Shown one piece after another: positions 33,519-41,653 of a stretch of 64,000 nt of DNA. A program made the translations under genes and the position numbers. Positions within the stretch are counted from its first letter, which is position 1. Every line of letters begins with the position of its first letter. This DNA comes from Fervidifonticultor_A sp037443565 (GTDB taxonomy: Bacteria > Sysuimicrobiota > Sysuimicrobiia > Sysuimicrobiales > Humicultoraceae). The notes under the pieces are model-generated. The model searched no databases. It was given only the letters and a program-made list of their open reading frames with translations, and had not been told where the DNA came from. The stretch spans positions 3,507-67,506 of the forward strand of contig JBBIOB010000008.1 of the NCBI GenBank assembly GCA_037443565.1, read 5' to 3'.

Positions 33519-33536
33519 CCCGCGCGCAGCCGCGGG
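33519..33536. terminator. Bidirectional hairpin between convergent genes
   Basis: CCCGCG and CGCGGG pair around a six-base loop directly after the E2 stop and before the convergent Nfu-like gene. Position suits termination from both sides; no T-run. Confidence 0.45.
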
Positions 33537-33542
33537 GAGCCG

Positions 33543-33824
33543 CTACCCGCCGGCGAAATGCTCTCGGATCGCCGCCTCGGCCGAGGCGGCGATGGCATCC
33601 CACCCCGCTCCGGGGTCGCGGGTCACGGTCACGAAGTCGTTCAGCGCGAACACCTGGACGACGCCGGGAATGGCGAACAACTTCGCCGCGAGTGGATGCG
33701 CCGCAGCCTCCTCGGCCGATCGAAACGTCTGGCTCCGGCCCTCGGTGATCCGCTGGTTGACCACGAACTTCAGCGCGTTGATGTTCGGCGTCGGCTGAAT
33801 CTCAACGCGCACCTGCTCTGCCAC
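33543..33824 (-). CDS. NifU/Nfu N-terminal-domain protein
   Basis: 93-residue protein matching the Nfu N-terminal domain: VEIQPTPNINALKFVVN, then LAAKLFAIPGVVQVFALNDFVTVTRD. The cysteine-bearing Nfu C-terminal domain is absent, so it cannot carry a cluster by itself; stand-alone forms may modulate Fe-S delivery. I choose the GTG at 33824 because AGGAGGAAGTC precedes it; the GTG at 33851 lacks a ribosome site. Confidence 0.82.
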   Translation of the reverse strand: MAEQVRVEIQPTPNINALKFVVNQRITEGRSQTFRSAEEAAAHPLAAKLFAIPGVVQVFALNDFVTVTRDPGAGWDAIAASAEAAIREHFAGG

Positions 33825-33880
33825 GACTTCCTCCTCCCTGCTCCTGGACACCCGCGACGACGCCGCCCCGCCTCGAGGGG

Positions 33881-34783
33881 TCAGTGGACCTTCGCGTCGC
33901 CGCGCCCGCCCGGCATCTCACAGTACCAGGCCGCCAGCCGCGCGAACATGATGAAGTGCGGGAGCGCCCCGCGGATGCCCGTGACGATGCGATCCGCGGC
34001 CACCAGGCCGCTGGCCGACAGCAGCTGCCATCGGAGCTCGACCTGGGCCGCCAGCGAGAGCCCCAACTCCATTGGGATCAGCCCGGCGTCCGCGAGCGGC
34101 ACGAACACCTGCCAGCGCCTCGGAGGTCGTTCCATCTCGAAGATATTCAGCATCGCTTTCGCGATGCCGGTGGCCGCGCCGGCCGCGTTGCTGAACCACC
34201 CGATGGCCTGGCCGAGGCGTTCGGGACTACGGCCGAGCGCCTCGGCGTCGCGGGCCGACGCCTCCAGCACGGCCACCGACGCGAGCACGCGGCCCAGCCG
34301 CCAGCCGATGCGGATCGGGTCGAGGAACCTCGGCGGCTGTGGTAGGACGTATCCCGAGGTCCCGGCCACGGCCAGACCCAGCGAGCGGGCCTGGGTGATC
34401 GCCTCCCGCGCGTCGTCCAGCAGGCTGGCGCGCTCGGACTCGATGCGCTGGCGCGCCGCCTCGACAAAGGCGATCCGCGCCCGCGGCTGCACATCGACGA
34501 GCAGCGACCCGCCGGTGAGCACCTCGTGCACGACCGGCAGGATGTGCAGGTTCAGGGCGAACGGCATGAGGATGCCGGGTTCATCACCCAGTGGGTTGGC
34601 CTCCGAGATCCGCTCCAGGTACTCGCGGATCTCCTCTTCATCGGTCCCCTCGGGAAAGACCAGGCCCACTTCGATGTCCGTGTCAGGATAGCTCGACCCT
34701 TCGCGGTAGCGGCCATAGAGGTAGACCGCGGCCAGCTCCGATGATCCCGCGAAGAACTCCTTGAGGACCTCGATGGCCCTCAT
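33881..34783 (-). CDS. Minimal nucleotidyltransferase fused to a long helical (HEPN-like?) domain
   Basis: Residues 1-120 contain the nucleotidyltransferase pattern YLYGRYREGSSYPDTDIEVGL, with the metal-binding pair D34 and D36. Residues 130-300 are predicted helical and contain RGALPH (R271-H276), an Rx4H spacing seen in HEPN RNases. MNT and HEPN proteins usually form two-gene toxin-antitoxin pairs; here both would be in one 300-residue chain. The ATG at 34783 follows GGAGG. Alternatives are a kanamycin-nucleotidyltransferase-like resistance protein or a housekeeping nucleotidyltransferase. Confidence 0.6.
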   Translation of the reverse strand: MRAIEVLKEFFAGSSELAAVYLYGRYREGSSYPDTDIEVGLVFPEGTDEEEIREYLERISEANPLGDEPGILMPFALNLHILPVVHEVLTGGSLLVDVQPRARIAFVEAARQRIESERASLLDDAREAITQARSLGLAVAGTSGYVLPQPPRFLDPIRIGWRLGRVLASVAVLEASARDAEALGRSPERLGQAIGWFSNAAGAATGIAKAMLNIFEMERPPRRWQVFVPLADAGLIPMELGLSLAAQVELRWQLLSASGLVAADRIVTGIRGALPHFIMFARLAAWYCEMPGGRGDAKVH

Positions 34784-34836
34784 CGGCTTGCCTCCAAGGG
34801 GAATGCCTGTGGCTCCGTGCCTGTCGGGCGGAGTGC

Positions 34837-35118
34837 CTACCGGCTCCTGCGCCTCCTGGCCTCGATGAGGTTGACCAGGGCCAAGACCCAGCGGTTCTGC
34901 CTCAGGGCGGCCCTGTGCTCCTTGCGGGCTGCTGTCAACCGGTCGCGCTCGGCCTGCAAGACCGCGCGGTGGCCGACGCGCGCCCCGCGCAACTGCTGGC
35001 GTTGACGCTTCCACCGTGAGCGTTCGATGGACAGCGCGCCGCGGTGCGCCGAGGCCGCGAGCCCCGCCGACCGACGCTGTTCTCCCATGACCCGGTGGTG
35101 CTCGAATCGCGCCAGCAT
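34837..35118 (-). CDS. Small basic hypothetical protein
   Basis: 93 residues, very rich in Arg, Gln and Ala, mostly helical (SRWKRQRQQLRGARVGHRAV, LQAERDRLTAARKEHRAALR). ATG at 35118 with GAGGAG 11 bases upstream. No recognised domain. It could be a nucleic-acid-associated protein; codon usage in a GC-rich genome gives many open frames, so reality is not certain. Confidence 0.4.
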   Translation of the reverse strand: MLARFEHHRVMGEQRRSAGLAASAHRGALSIERSRWKRQRQQLRGARVGHRAVLQAERDRLTAARKEHRAALRQNRWVLALVNLIEARRRRSR

Positions 35119-35192
35119 GCAGACGTCACTCCTCGTGGTGCTGGGGCACGATCTCAGTGTACCAGATGGTGACTCGACGCGGGAGCGCGCCT

Positions 35193-35555
35193 CTACCGCA
35201 TCTGGAGCGTGTGGAGGCCGTCCGGAATTAGCGCAAAGAACAGGATGACACCCAACACCATCGGCACCAGCACGGTGTAGATGAAGCTGATCCGTTCCAT
35301 CCTCACGTGCATGAAGAAGGCGATGATGAGCCCGGCCTTCATGCCGGCCAGGATCACCAGCAGAAGGGTCAACATCCATCGCGGCATGGGGACGAAGACG
35401 ACCCCGACCTCGAGTAGGGTGATGAGCAGGAGCCACCCCCAGGTGACCCAATAGACCCGGTAGCCGCCGTGAGCGGTGCCGGCGTGTTCCGGGGCGCTGG
35501 CCTGGTGTCCGGCGACATCCGTCGTCTGCGTGTGGTGACCCTCTCCGCTACCCAC
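35193..35555 (-). CDS. Cytochrome c oxidase subunit IV (prokaryotic type)
   Basis: 120 residues with a His-rich N-terminus and three hydrophobic helices (WLLLITLLEVGVVFV, TLLLVILAGMKAGLIIAFFMHVRME, TVLVPMVLGVILFFAL), the COX4-prokaryotic pattern. The GTG start at 35555 follows GGAGGCTCCAAG. Last gene of the oxidase operon; structural, with no cofactor. Confidence 0.85.
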   Translation of the reverse strand: MGSGEGHHTQTTDVAGHQASAPEHAGTAHGGYRVYWVTWGWLLLITLLEVGVVFVPMPRWMLTLLLVILAGMKAGLIIAFFMHVRMERISFIYTVLVPMVLGVILFFALIPDGLHTLQMR

Positions 35556-35576
35556 CTTGGAGCCTCCTCATGTCGC

Positions 35577-36203
35577 TCAGAGCAGGTACTTGATCGTAAA
35601 GATGAACACCCAGACCAGGTCGACGAAGTGCCAGTATAACCCGGCGATCTCCACGCTCTCCGGCTTGATGCGGCCGGCGGCCTGGCGCGCGATCGTGATC
35701 AACAGGTAGATGACCCCGGCGAGCACGTGGGCGCCGTGGAACCCGGTGATGACAAAGAAGCTGGCGGAGAACAGCGGCACGCCCCAAGGATTTGTGGCGA
35801 GCCGCGCGCCCTCGGCGATGAAGTGCGTCCATTCATAGGCCTGCAACCCGAGAAACGTGACCCCGCCCAGCACCGTGAGCCAGAGAAACCGGCCGGACAG
35901 CCGTCGGTGGCCTCGCGCTGACGCCGCGACCGCGACGGCCATCGTGGCGCTGCTGCAGATCAGCACGAAGGTCATGAAGGCGACCAGGTACAGGTCGAAG
36001 ATCTCGTATTGCGGCGGCCAGTCGACGGTGGCGATGCGCAGCATCCAGTAGCCGGTGAGCAGCGCCGCAAAGGTCAGGGTATCCTGCAAGAGGAACAGCC
36101 ACATCATGAGCTTCGGCCAGTTGAAGCCGAACGGCGACCGGCCGCCTCCCCATTCGGAGGCGAGCGCGTGGTCCTGGGTCATGGTCTCCGCTGACGTTGT
36201 CAT
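35577..36203 (-). CDS. ctaE: Heme-copper oxidase subunit III (second copy)
   Basis: 208 residues, five helices: WLFLQDTLTFAALLTGYW, ATMAVAVAASARGH, GLQAYEWTHF, FFVITGFHGAHVLAGVIYLL, and the ending YWHFVDLVWVFIFTIKYLL. Subunit III helps proton uptake and stability of the oxidase. It sits 48 bases after another, shorter subunit III-like gene. Confidence 0.9.
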   Translation of the reverse strand: MTTSAETMTQDHALASEWGGGRSPFGFNWPKLMMWLFLLQDTLTFAALLTGYWMLRIATVDWPPQYEIFDLYLVAFMTFVLICSSATMAVAVAASARGHRRLSGRFLWLTVLGGVTFLGLQAYEWTHFIAEGARLATNPWGVPLFSASFFVITGFHGAHVLAGVIYLLITIARQAAGRIKPESVEIAGLYWHFVDLVWVFIFTIKYLL

Positions 36204-36251
36204 CCCCTCCTTGCGGACCGGTCTCCACTGGCCACCGGTCTGGCCTCGGTC

Positions 36252-36824
36252 CTACGCGACGAAGAGCAGCGCGAAGACATACAGCCACAACGCATCGACG
36301 AAGTGCCAGTAGATCGCTACGGGCGTCACCACCCGCGCCGCCGACGCGGCCACCAGCGCCCGTCGCGCCCGCACGAGGGCATAGAACAGCGCGCCGACGC
36401 CCCCGAGCACGTGGAGGGCATGGGCGCTGGTCAGGAGATAGAAGAAGGCGCTGTGCGGACCTGCCGCGAGCGAAACGCCGGCGGAGGTCAACTGGCGCCA
36501 GGCGATTACCTGACCGGCGAGGAAGGCGGTCCCCAGCACGGTAGTGACCGCCAGCCCAGTTCGCAGATGATCCAGGTGGTCGGCGCGGCCCCTGGCCCGG
36601 GCCCACTCCATCGCCACGCTGCTCGCCAGCAGCACGGCAGTGTTGATCCAGAGCAGTGGGGGGATCGGTCCCGCGCGCCAGTCGGACTCTGCGCGGCGCA
36701 CCACCAGGGTGCTGGTGAACGAGGCGAACAGGATGACCGTCGCCCCGACCAGCAGCCAGGTTGCGACAACCGATGTGGCGGCCGATGCCGGGCGGTCGTC
36801 TACGGCCCGCGTCGCCCGGCTCAC
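36252..36824 (-). CDS. Heme-copper oxidase subunit III-like protein (first copy)
   Basis: 190 residues with the same five-helix plan: FASFTSTLVVRRAESDW, AMEWARARGR, LTSAHALHVLGGVGALFYAL, ending YWHFVDALWLYVFALLFVA. The GTG start overlaps the coxA stop (GTGA). Clearly homologous to the next gene but diverged, so either both join one oxidase or each serves a different assembly. Confidence 0.85.
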   Translation of the reverse strand: MSRATRAVDDRPASAATSVVATWLLVGATVILFASFTSTLVVRRAESDWRAGPIPPLLWINTAVLLASSVAMEWARARGRADHLDHLRTGLAVTTVLGTAFLAGQVIAWRQLTSAGVSLAAGPHSAFFYLLTSAHALHVLGGVGALFYALVRARRALVAASAARVVTPVAIYWHFVDALWLYVFALLFVA

Positions 36825-38806
36825 GAGGTCACCGGCTCCTCTCCGCCGCCGCCCGCGACCGGCGCCAGCGTCGGTGAAGTCTGCGGGACGTAGTCATCCG
36901 CGGCCCCGGGCACGCTGTAATCGTACGCCCACCGGTACACCCTGGGCTCGGTCGGCCCGAAGTTACCGTGCGGCGGGGGCGAGGGGGTCTCCCACTCGAG
37001 CGTGGTCGCCCGCCACGGGTTGCGCTCCGCGCGAGGCCCCCACCGGAGGCTCATGACGAAGTTGTACGCGAAGATGAGCTGCGCGGCGCCGAGCCCGAAC
37101 GCCGCCAGCGAGATGAATGCGTTGAGCGGACCGAGGCTCTGGAGGTGCTGGTAGAGCTGGGTTTCATAGATCCGTCGCATCATCCCGGCGAATCCCGCGA
37201 AGTGCATCGGGAAGAACGTCGCGTAGATGCCGACGAACGTCAGCCAGAAGTGGATCTTGCCCAGGCGCTCGTTCATCATCCGGCCGAACATCTTCGGGAA
37301 CCAGTGGTAGGTACCCGCAAACACCCCAAAGAGGGCCGCCGAGGCCATGACGAAGTGGAAGTGCGCGACGACGAAGTAGGTGTCGTGCATGTACGTGTCC
37401 ACGGGCGGCTGCGCCAGGAAGATCCCGGTGAGTCCGCCGGTCACGAACAGCGAGACAAACCCGATGGCGAACAGCATCGAGGTGGTGAACTCGATGCGCG
37501 CCCGCCACAGCGTCGCCAGCCAGTTGAACGTCTTGATGGCCGAGGGCACCGCGATGGCGAGCGTGGTGGTCATGAAGGCCATGGCGACTAGGGGGTGCAT
37601 CCCGCTTGTGTACATGTGGTGCGCCCACACCAGGAAGCTCAAGATGCCGATCGCCGCGATCGAGCCCACCATGAAGCGGTAGCCGAAGATCGGCTTGCGG
37701 CCGTGGGTGGCCATGATGTCGGAAACCAAACCCATCGCCGGCAGGATAAGCACGTAGACCTCGGGGTGGCCCAGGAACCAGAACAGGTGCTGCCAGAGCA
37801 GGGGATTGCCTCCGGTGTGGTCGAGCACCCGCCCGGCGACGTAGATCCCCTCGGGCAGGAAGAAGCTCGTCCCGGCCAGGCGGTCGAAGAGCAACATCAC
37901 CGCGGCCGCGAACAGTACGGGAAACGAGAGGAGCATCAGGATGGCGGTAACAAACAGCCCCCAGATCGTCAGCGGCAACCGCATCATCGACATGCCCTTC
38001 GCGCGCATCTGGAGGATGGTCGTGATGTAGTTCAACGAGCCGAAGAGCAGCGCAATGATGAGGATGGCCAGGGCCACGAGCCATAGCGTCTGCCCGAGCC
38101 CGGAGCCGGGCGCGGCCGCCGGGATCGCCGACAGCGGCGGGTAGGCGGTCCAGCCGCCGCCGGCGGCGCCGCCGGTCACGAAGAACGACGCCATGAGCAC
38201 GACGATGGCCGGCACCACGAGCCAGTACGACATCATGTTCATCCATGGAAACGCCATGTCGCGCGCGCCGATCTGCAGGGGGATGAGGAAGTTGCCGAAG
38301 CCGCCCGACAGGATCGTGGTGAGCACGAAGAAGATCATGATCGTCCCGTGCATGGTCACCACGGCCAGGTAGAAGTCGGGCTTCATTTGGCCGGCCGCGA
38401 ACCCTCCGGGGAACAGCCAGGCCGCCACCTCCCACCGGGTCCCGGGCCAACCCAGCTGCATCCGGATGAGCATGGCGAGCGTCCCGCCCACCAACGCCAT
38501 GAACAGCGAAGTCAGCATGTACTGGATGCCGATGGTCTTGTGGTCGAGGCTGAAGATGTACTTGCGGATGAAGCGCTCCTCGTGCGCGTGCTCAGGTCCT
38601 GCAGGGACCTCTTCGAGCACCTCGACGGTTGACGCCCGCACCATGCGCTCGTTCTTGCCCGTCCGGGCCTCGACGAGGATCGTCAAGACGCCGTACTCGG
38701 GGTCGACGCGCCCCACGGTGCCCTCGAGGTCGCCGCTGCGGACGCGCGCACCAGGGGCGATCAGGCGGCCCTGGCCGTCGCGCAGTTCCGTGCTTACCTG
38801 TGCCAT
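36821..38806 (-). CDS. ctaD: Cytochrome c oxidase subunit I with N-terminal extension
   Basis: Catalytic subunit reducing O2 to water and pumping protons. Heme a/a3 and CuB ligands appear in GTIMIFF, HLFWFLGHPEVYVLILP (with the cross-linked Tyr), WAHHMYTSG and HDTYFVVAHFHFVMA; the HPEVY tyrosine marks A-type oxidases. 661 residues. The first 75 or so, before RFIRKYIFSLDHKTIG, are an extra soluble segment with a beta-rich PGARVRSGDLEGTVGRVDPEYG pattern, not part of the usual family. Twelve helices follow. Confidence 0.95.
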   Translation of the reverse strand: MAQVSTELRDGQGRLIAPGARVRSGDLEGTVGRVDPEYGVLTILVEARTGKNERMVRASTVEVLEEVPAGPEHAHEERFIRKYIFSLDHKTIGIQYMLTSLFMALVGGTLAMLIRMQLGWPGTRWEVAAWLFPGGFAAGQMKPDFYLAVVTMHGTIMIFFVLTTILSGGFGNFLIPLQIGARDMAFPWMNMMSYWLVVPAIVVLMASFFVTGGAAGGGWTAYPPLSAIPAAAPGSGLGQTLWLVALAILIIALLFGSLNYITTILQMRAKGMSMMRLPLTIWGLFVTAILMLLSFPVLFAAAVMLLFDRLAGTSFFLPEGIYVAGRVLDHTGGNPLLWQHLFWFLGHPEVYVLILPAMGLVSDIMATHGRKPIFGYRFMVGSIAAIGILSFLVWAHHMYTSGMHPLVAMAFMTTTLAIAVPSAIKTFNWLATLWRARIEFTTSMLFAIGFVSLFVTGGLTGIFLAQPPVDTYMHDTYFVVAHFHFVMASAALFGVFAGTYHWFPKMFGRMMNERLGKIHFWLTFVGIYATFFPMHFAGFAGMMRRIYETQLYQHLQSLGPLNAFISLAAFGLGAAQLIFAYNFVMSLRWGPRAERNPWRATTLEWETPSPPPHGNFGPTEPRVYRWAYDYSVPGAADDYVPQTSPTLAPVAGGGGEEPVTS

Positions 38807-38842
38807 TCGTGCTCTGGCCTCCCGTTCACGTCGCCCGCGATC

Positions 38843-39688
38843 TCACCGCGGCGCCAGGGCCGGCCGCTGCTGCGCCAGCCACTCGTCGAACGCCTGCTGC
38901 GACTGCACGACCACCCGGCCCCGCATCGCGTAGTGGCCGATACCGCATAGCTCGGCGCAGGCGATCTCGAACACCCCTTCTCGGGTAGGAGTGAACCGCG
39001 TCTCGATCGTCACGCCGGGGACCGTGTCCTGCTTGACCCTGAACTCCGGAATGAAGAAGCTGTGGATCACACTGGTCGCGGTCAGGCGCACACGCACCGG
39101 CCGGTCGACCACCAGGCGCAGCTCCGACGTGACAATATCATCGGCCGCCGCCGGATCGGCTGCATCCAGTCCCCACGGGTTGGTGCGGGGGTCGATGAAC
39201 CTCGGACCGACGCGGCCGAACACACCGTCGGGTCCTGGGTAGCGTGCGCGCCAGGCGAACTGCTCCCCCCGAACGTCCACCACCATCGCGTCGGCGGCGG
39301 CTGGCACGAGGTGGATCCGTGCCCACACCACCCCGCTCATCGACACCATGATGGCCAGGGCGATCGTCGGGATGATCGTCCAGGTCAGCTCGAGCCGGCG
39401 GTCGTCGTGCCAGTGCGCGGCCTTGCGATCCCCGTGGGCCGCGAAGCGCCACACAAACAGCGCCAGCAGGACGTGCACCAGCACGAAGACGATCCCGGTG
39501 ATGATCAGCGTCGAGTAGAAGAGCCGGTCGATCATGCCGCCGTGGACCGAGGCCAGGGGCGGCAGCCACCAGCGGCCGCGGGCGAACAGCGTGAGGCCCA
39601 CCCCGCCGACGACCACCATGCCCAGGATCACCAGTCCGAGCAGCAGCCCTGTCCGTCGAGCGTCAACCTGTTGCGGCGCCTTCGTCAT
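38843..39688 (-). CDS. ctaC: Cytochrome c oxidase subunit II
   Basis: Electron entry subunit with a binuclear CuA centre. Two N-terminal membrane helices (LLGLVILGMVVVGGVGLTLF, TLIITGIVFVLVHVLLALFVW), then a cupredoxin domain with DVRGEQFAWRARYPG, SVIHSFFIPEFRVKQD and the CuA site CAELCGIGHYAM. 281 residues, no fused cytochrome c domain. 130 bp after the CtaA-CtaB fusion gene. Confidence 0.94.
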   Translation of the reverse strand: MTKAPQQVDARRTGLLLGLVILGMVVVGGVGLTLFARGRWWLPPLASVHGGMIDRLFYSTLIITGIVFVLVHVLLALFVWRFAAHGDRKAAHWHDDRRLELTWTIIPTIALAIMVSMSGVVWARIHLVPAAADAMVVDVRGEQFAWRARYPGPDGVFGRVGPRFIDPRTNPWGLDAADPAAADDIVTSELRLVVDRPVRVRLTATSVIHSFFIPEFRVKQDTVPGVTIETRFTPTREGVFEIACAELCGIGHYAMRGRVVVQSQQAFDEWLAQQRPALAPR

Positions 39689-39818
39689 GCGCTCTGACCT
39701 CTGTTCCGCCTTCTCGAGGGATGGTTGTGGCTTCCGACTCCTGCCTAACGCTCTGACCCGCGGTAATTAGTCCCCACAGACCCGCACTCCTTCCGCCTGC
39801 GCCTCTGAGCAGACCGGA

Positions 39819-41639
39819 CTATGCCAGAAGCCGGTCCACCGCCATCGAGACGAAGAGCAGCCCCAGATAGACGATCGAGTAGCCGAACAACGCCAGCGCG
39901 GTGCGGTCGCTGACCTGGCGGGCCAGGCGCGCCACCAGCCAGACGAACGGCACCGCCAGCGCAACGGCGGAGACCAGGTAGACGCGGCCGAGCACGCCCA
40001 CACCGGCCAGCAGCAGTGTGCACGTGACGAGGGCGATCGTGTACAGTATCATCTGCCGGATCGTCTCGCCTTCGCCGCGGATCACGGGGAGCATGGGGAC
40101 CCGCGCCGCCCGATAGTCCGCGGTTCGGTTGAGCGCCAGCGCCCAGAAGTGCGGCGGAGTCCAGAGGAAGATCACCGCGAAGAGGAGCAGCGCCGGCACG
40201 CTGAGATCCCCGGTCACCGCCGCCCAGCCCACCAGCGGCGGGATGGCGCCGGCCGCGCCGCCGATGACGATGTTCTGCGCCGACGTCCGCTTGAGCCACA
40301 TCGTGTAGATCCCCACATAGTAGACGATGCCGGCGAGCGCCAGGCCCGCGGCCAGCCAGTTTACCGCCAGGCCCAGGACCAGGACCGAGGCCAGGGCGAG
40401 TGCCGCTCCAAAGGCAAGCGCGCGGCCCGGCGCCACGCGCCGGGCCGGGATCGGCCGGCCTCGCGTCCGGGACATGAGCGCGTCGATGTCCCGGTCCCAG
40501 TAGCAGTTGATGGCGTTGGCCGCGCCGGCCGCCAGTGCGCCGCCGAGCAGCGTGTAGGCGGTGAGCGTCCAGGCGACCGGACCACCCGCGGCAACGATCA
40601 TGGCTGTGGCGGTGGTCAGCAGCAGCAGGACGATGATCCGCGGCTTGGTCAGCGCCATGTAGTCGGCCGCGGACGCGAGCGTGCTCAACCGAGGGTCGCC
40701 GGCGCCGCCGGCTCCCACCGTAACGCCAGAACGGGCCAGACGCCCGCGGACCACAACCGCAACGAGCGTGGCGAGCAGCGCGGCGGCCCCGCCCAGGTGG
40801 GCGATCCGCACCGGCATCCACAGGCGCGTCCAGACATTGAACGCGCCAAGGGTGATCTGGACGATGACGATCAGGACCGCTAGCGCCGCGACGGCGCGAA
40901 CGAACCGGTCGTGACTCGCCCGGGCCCGCGAGGCGACGACCGCCACCGCGACCGCCACGCCAAGGCCGAGCATTCGGTGCAGCACCTGCAGCACCGCCCG
41001 CGGCTCAGCCGGCGGGACCACGCTGCCCCGACAGAGTGGGAAGTCCGGACAGGCCATCCCGGCGCCGAACGCGCTGACGTACCCGCCCAGCGCGATCTGC
41101 GCGAAGACCAGCGCCAGCGCCAGGTGGGCGGCACGGGTGAGCCCCTCGGGCGGCGCCGGGATCGGGTCTCGCGCCCCGACCGCCCAATGGGCGCGCGCGG
41201 TGAACAGCACCAGGACGGCCAGGAACGACATGGCCATGAGGTGGTGCGTCCCCTTGATGGCCGGGGTGAGCATTGAGAGGACCGTGGCGCCGCCGAGCCC
41301 GACCTGCACCGCCAGAAGCCCGAGGAGCACCACCATGAGCCGACCCAATCCGACCCGGGCCGAGTCGAGCCGCCACACGAGGACGGCGAGGACGAGCATC
41401 ATGGCGCCGACCGCCGAGGCGAGCAGCCGGTGGCCGTACTCGATGAGCACCAGCCCATCCAGCGGCGGGATCAGCCGGCCGTGACAGAGCGGCCAGTCCG
41501 GGCACGCCAGCCCCGCGCCCGTGGCGCTGACCGTCACGCCGACCAGGAGCAACACAAAGGTCGTGGCGCTGGCGGCAAGCGCCAGGCGCCGGATCCGCCG
41601 CATCGTGCGGTCGCGCCGCGTGCTATCCCACGGCACCAT
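39819..41639 (-). CDS. Heme A synthase fused to heme O synthase (CtaA-CtaB)
   Basis: 606-residue membrane protein. Residues 1-300 are CtaA/COX15, which oxidises heme O to heme A: GAGLACPDWPLCHGRLIPP with a cysteine pair, EYGHRLLAS, and a second repeat GAGMACPDFPLCRGSVVPP with LHRMLG. Residues about 325-606 are CtaB/COX10 protoheme farnesyltransferase, with NAINCYWDRDIDALMSRTRGRP as prenyl-diphosphate motif and YYVGIYTMWLKR. Fusion of the two heme-modifying steps is known in Thermus and relatives. The ATG at 41639 follows GTGGAGGAGC. Supplies heme A to the oxidase operon just downstream. Confidence 0.93.
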   Translation of the reverse strand: MVPWDSTRRDRTMRRIRRLALAASATTFVLLLVGVTVSATGAGLACPDWPLCHGRLIPPLDGLVLIEYGHRLLASAVGAMMLVLAVLVWRLDSARVGLGRLMVVLLGLLAVQVGLGGATVLSMLTPAIKGTHHLMAMSFLAVLVLFTARAHWAVGARDPIPAPPEGLTRAAHLALALVFAQIALGGYVSAFGAGMACPDFPLCRGSVVPPAEPRAVLQVLHRMLGLGVAVAVAVVASRARASHDRFVRAVAALAVLIVIVQITLGAFNVWTRLWMPVRIAHLGGAAALLATLVAVVVRGRLARSGVTVGAGGAGDPRLSTLASAADYMALTKPRIIVLLLLTTATAMIVAAGGPVAWTLTAYTLLGGALAAGAANAINCYWDRDIDALMSRTRGRPIPARRVAPGRALAFGAALALASVLVLGLAVNWLAAGLALAGIVYYVGIYTMWLKRTSAQNIVIGGAAGAIPPLVGWAAVTGDLSVPALLLFAVIFLWTPPHFWALALNRTADYRAARVPMLPVIRGEGETIRQMILYTIALVTCTLLLAGVGVLGRVYLVSAVALAVPFVWLVARLARQVSDRTALALFGYSIVYLGLLFVSMAVDRLLA

Positions 41640-41653
41640 GCTCCTCCACGGTG

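Noticed and set aside
39690..39758. Two copies of CGCTCTGACC between coxB and the CtaA-CtaB gene
   Set aside because: A 10-bp direct repeat 59 bp apart without further structure; chance or minor regulatory half-sites cannot be told apart.
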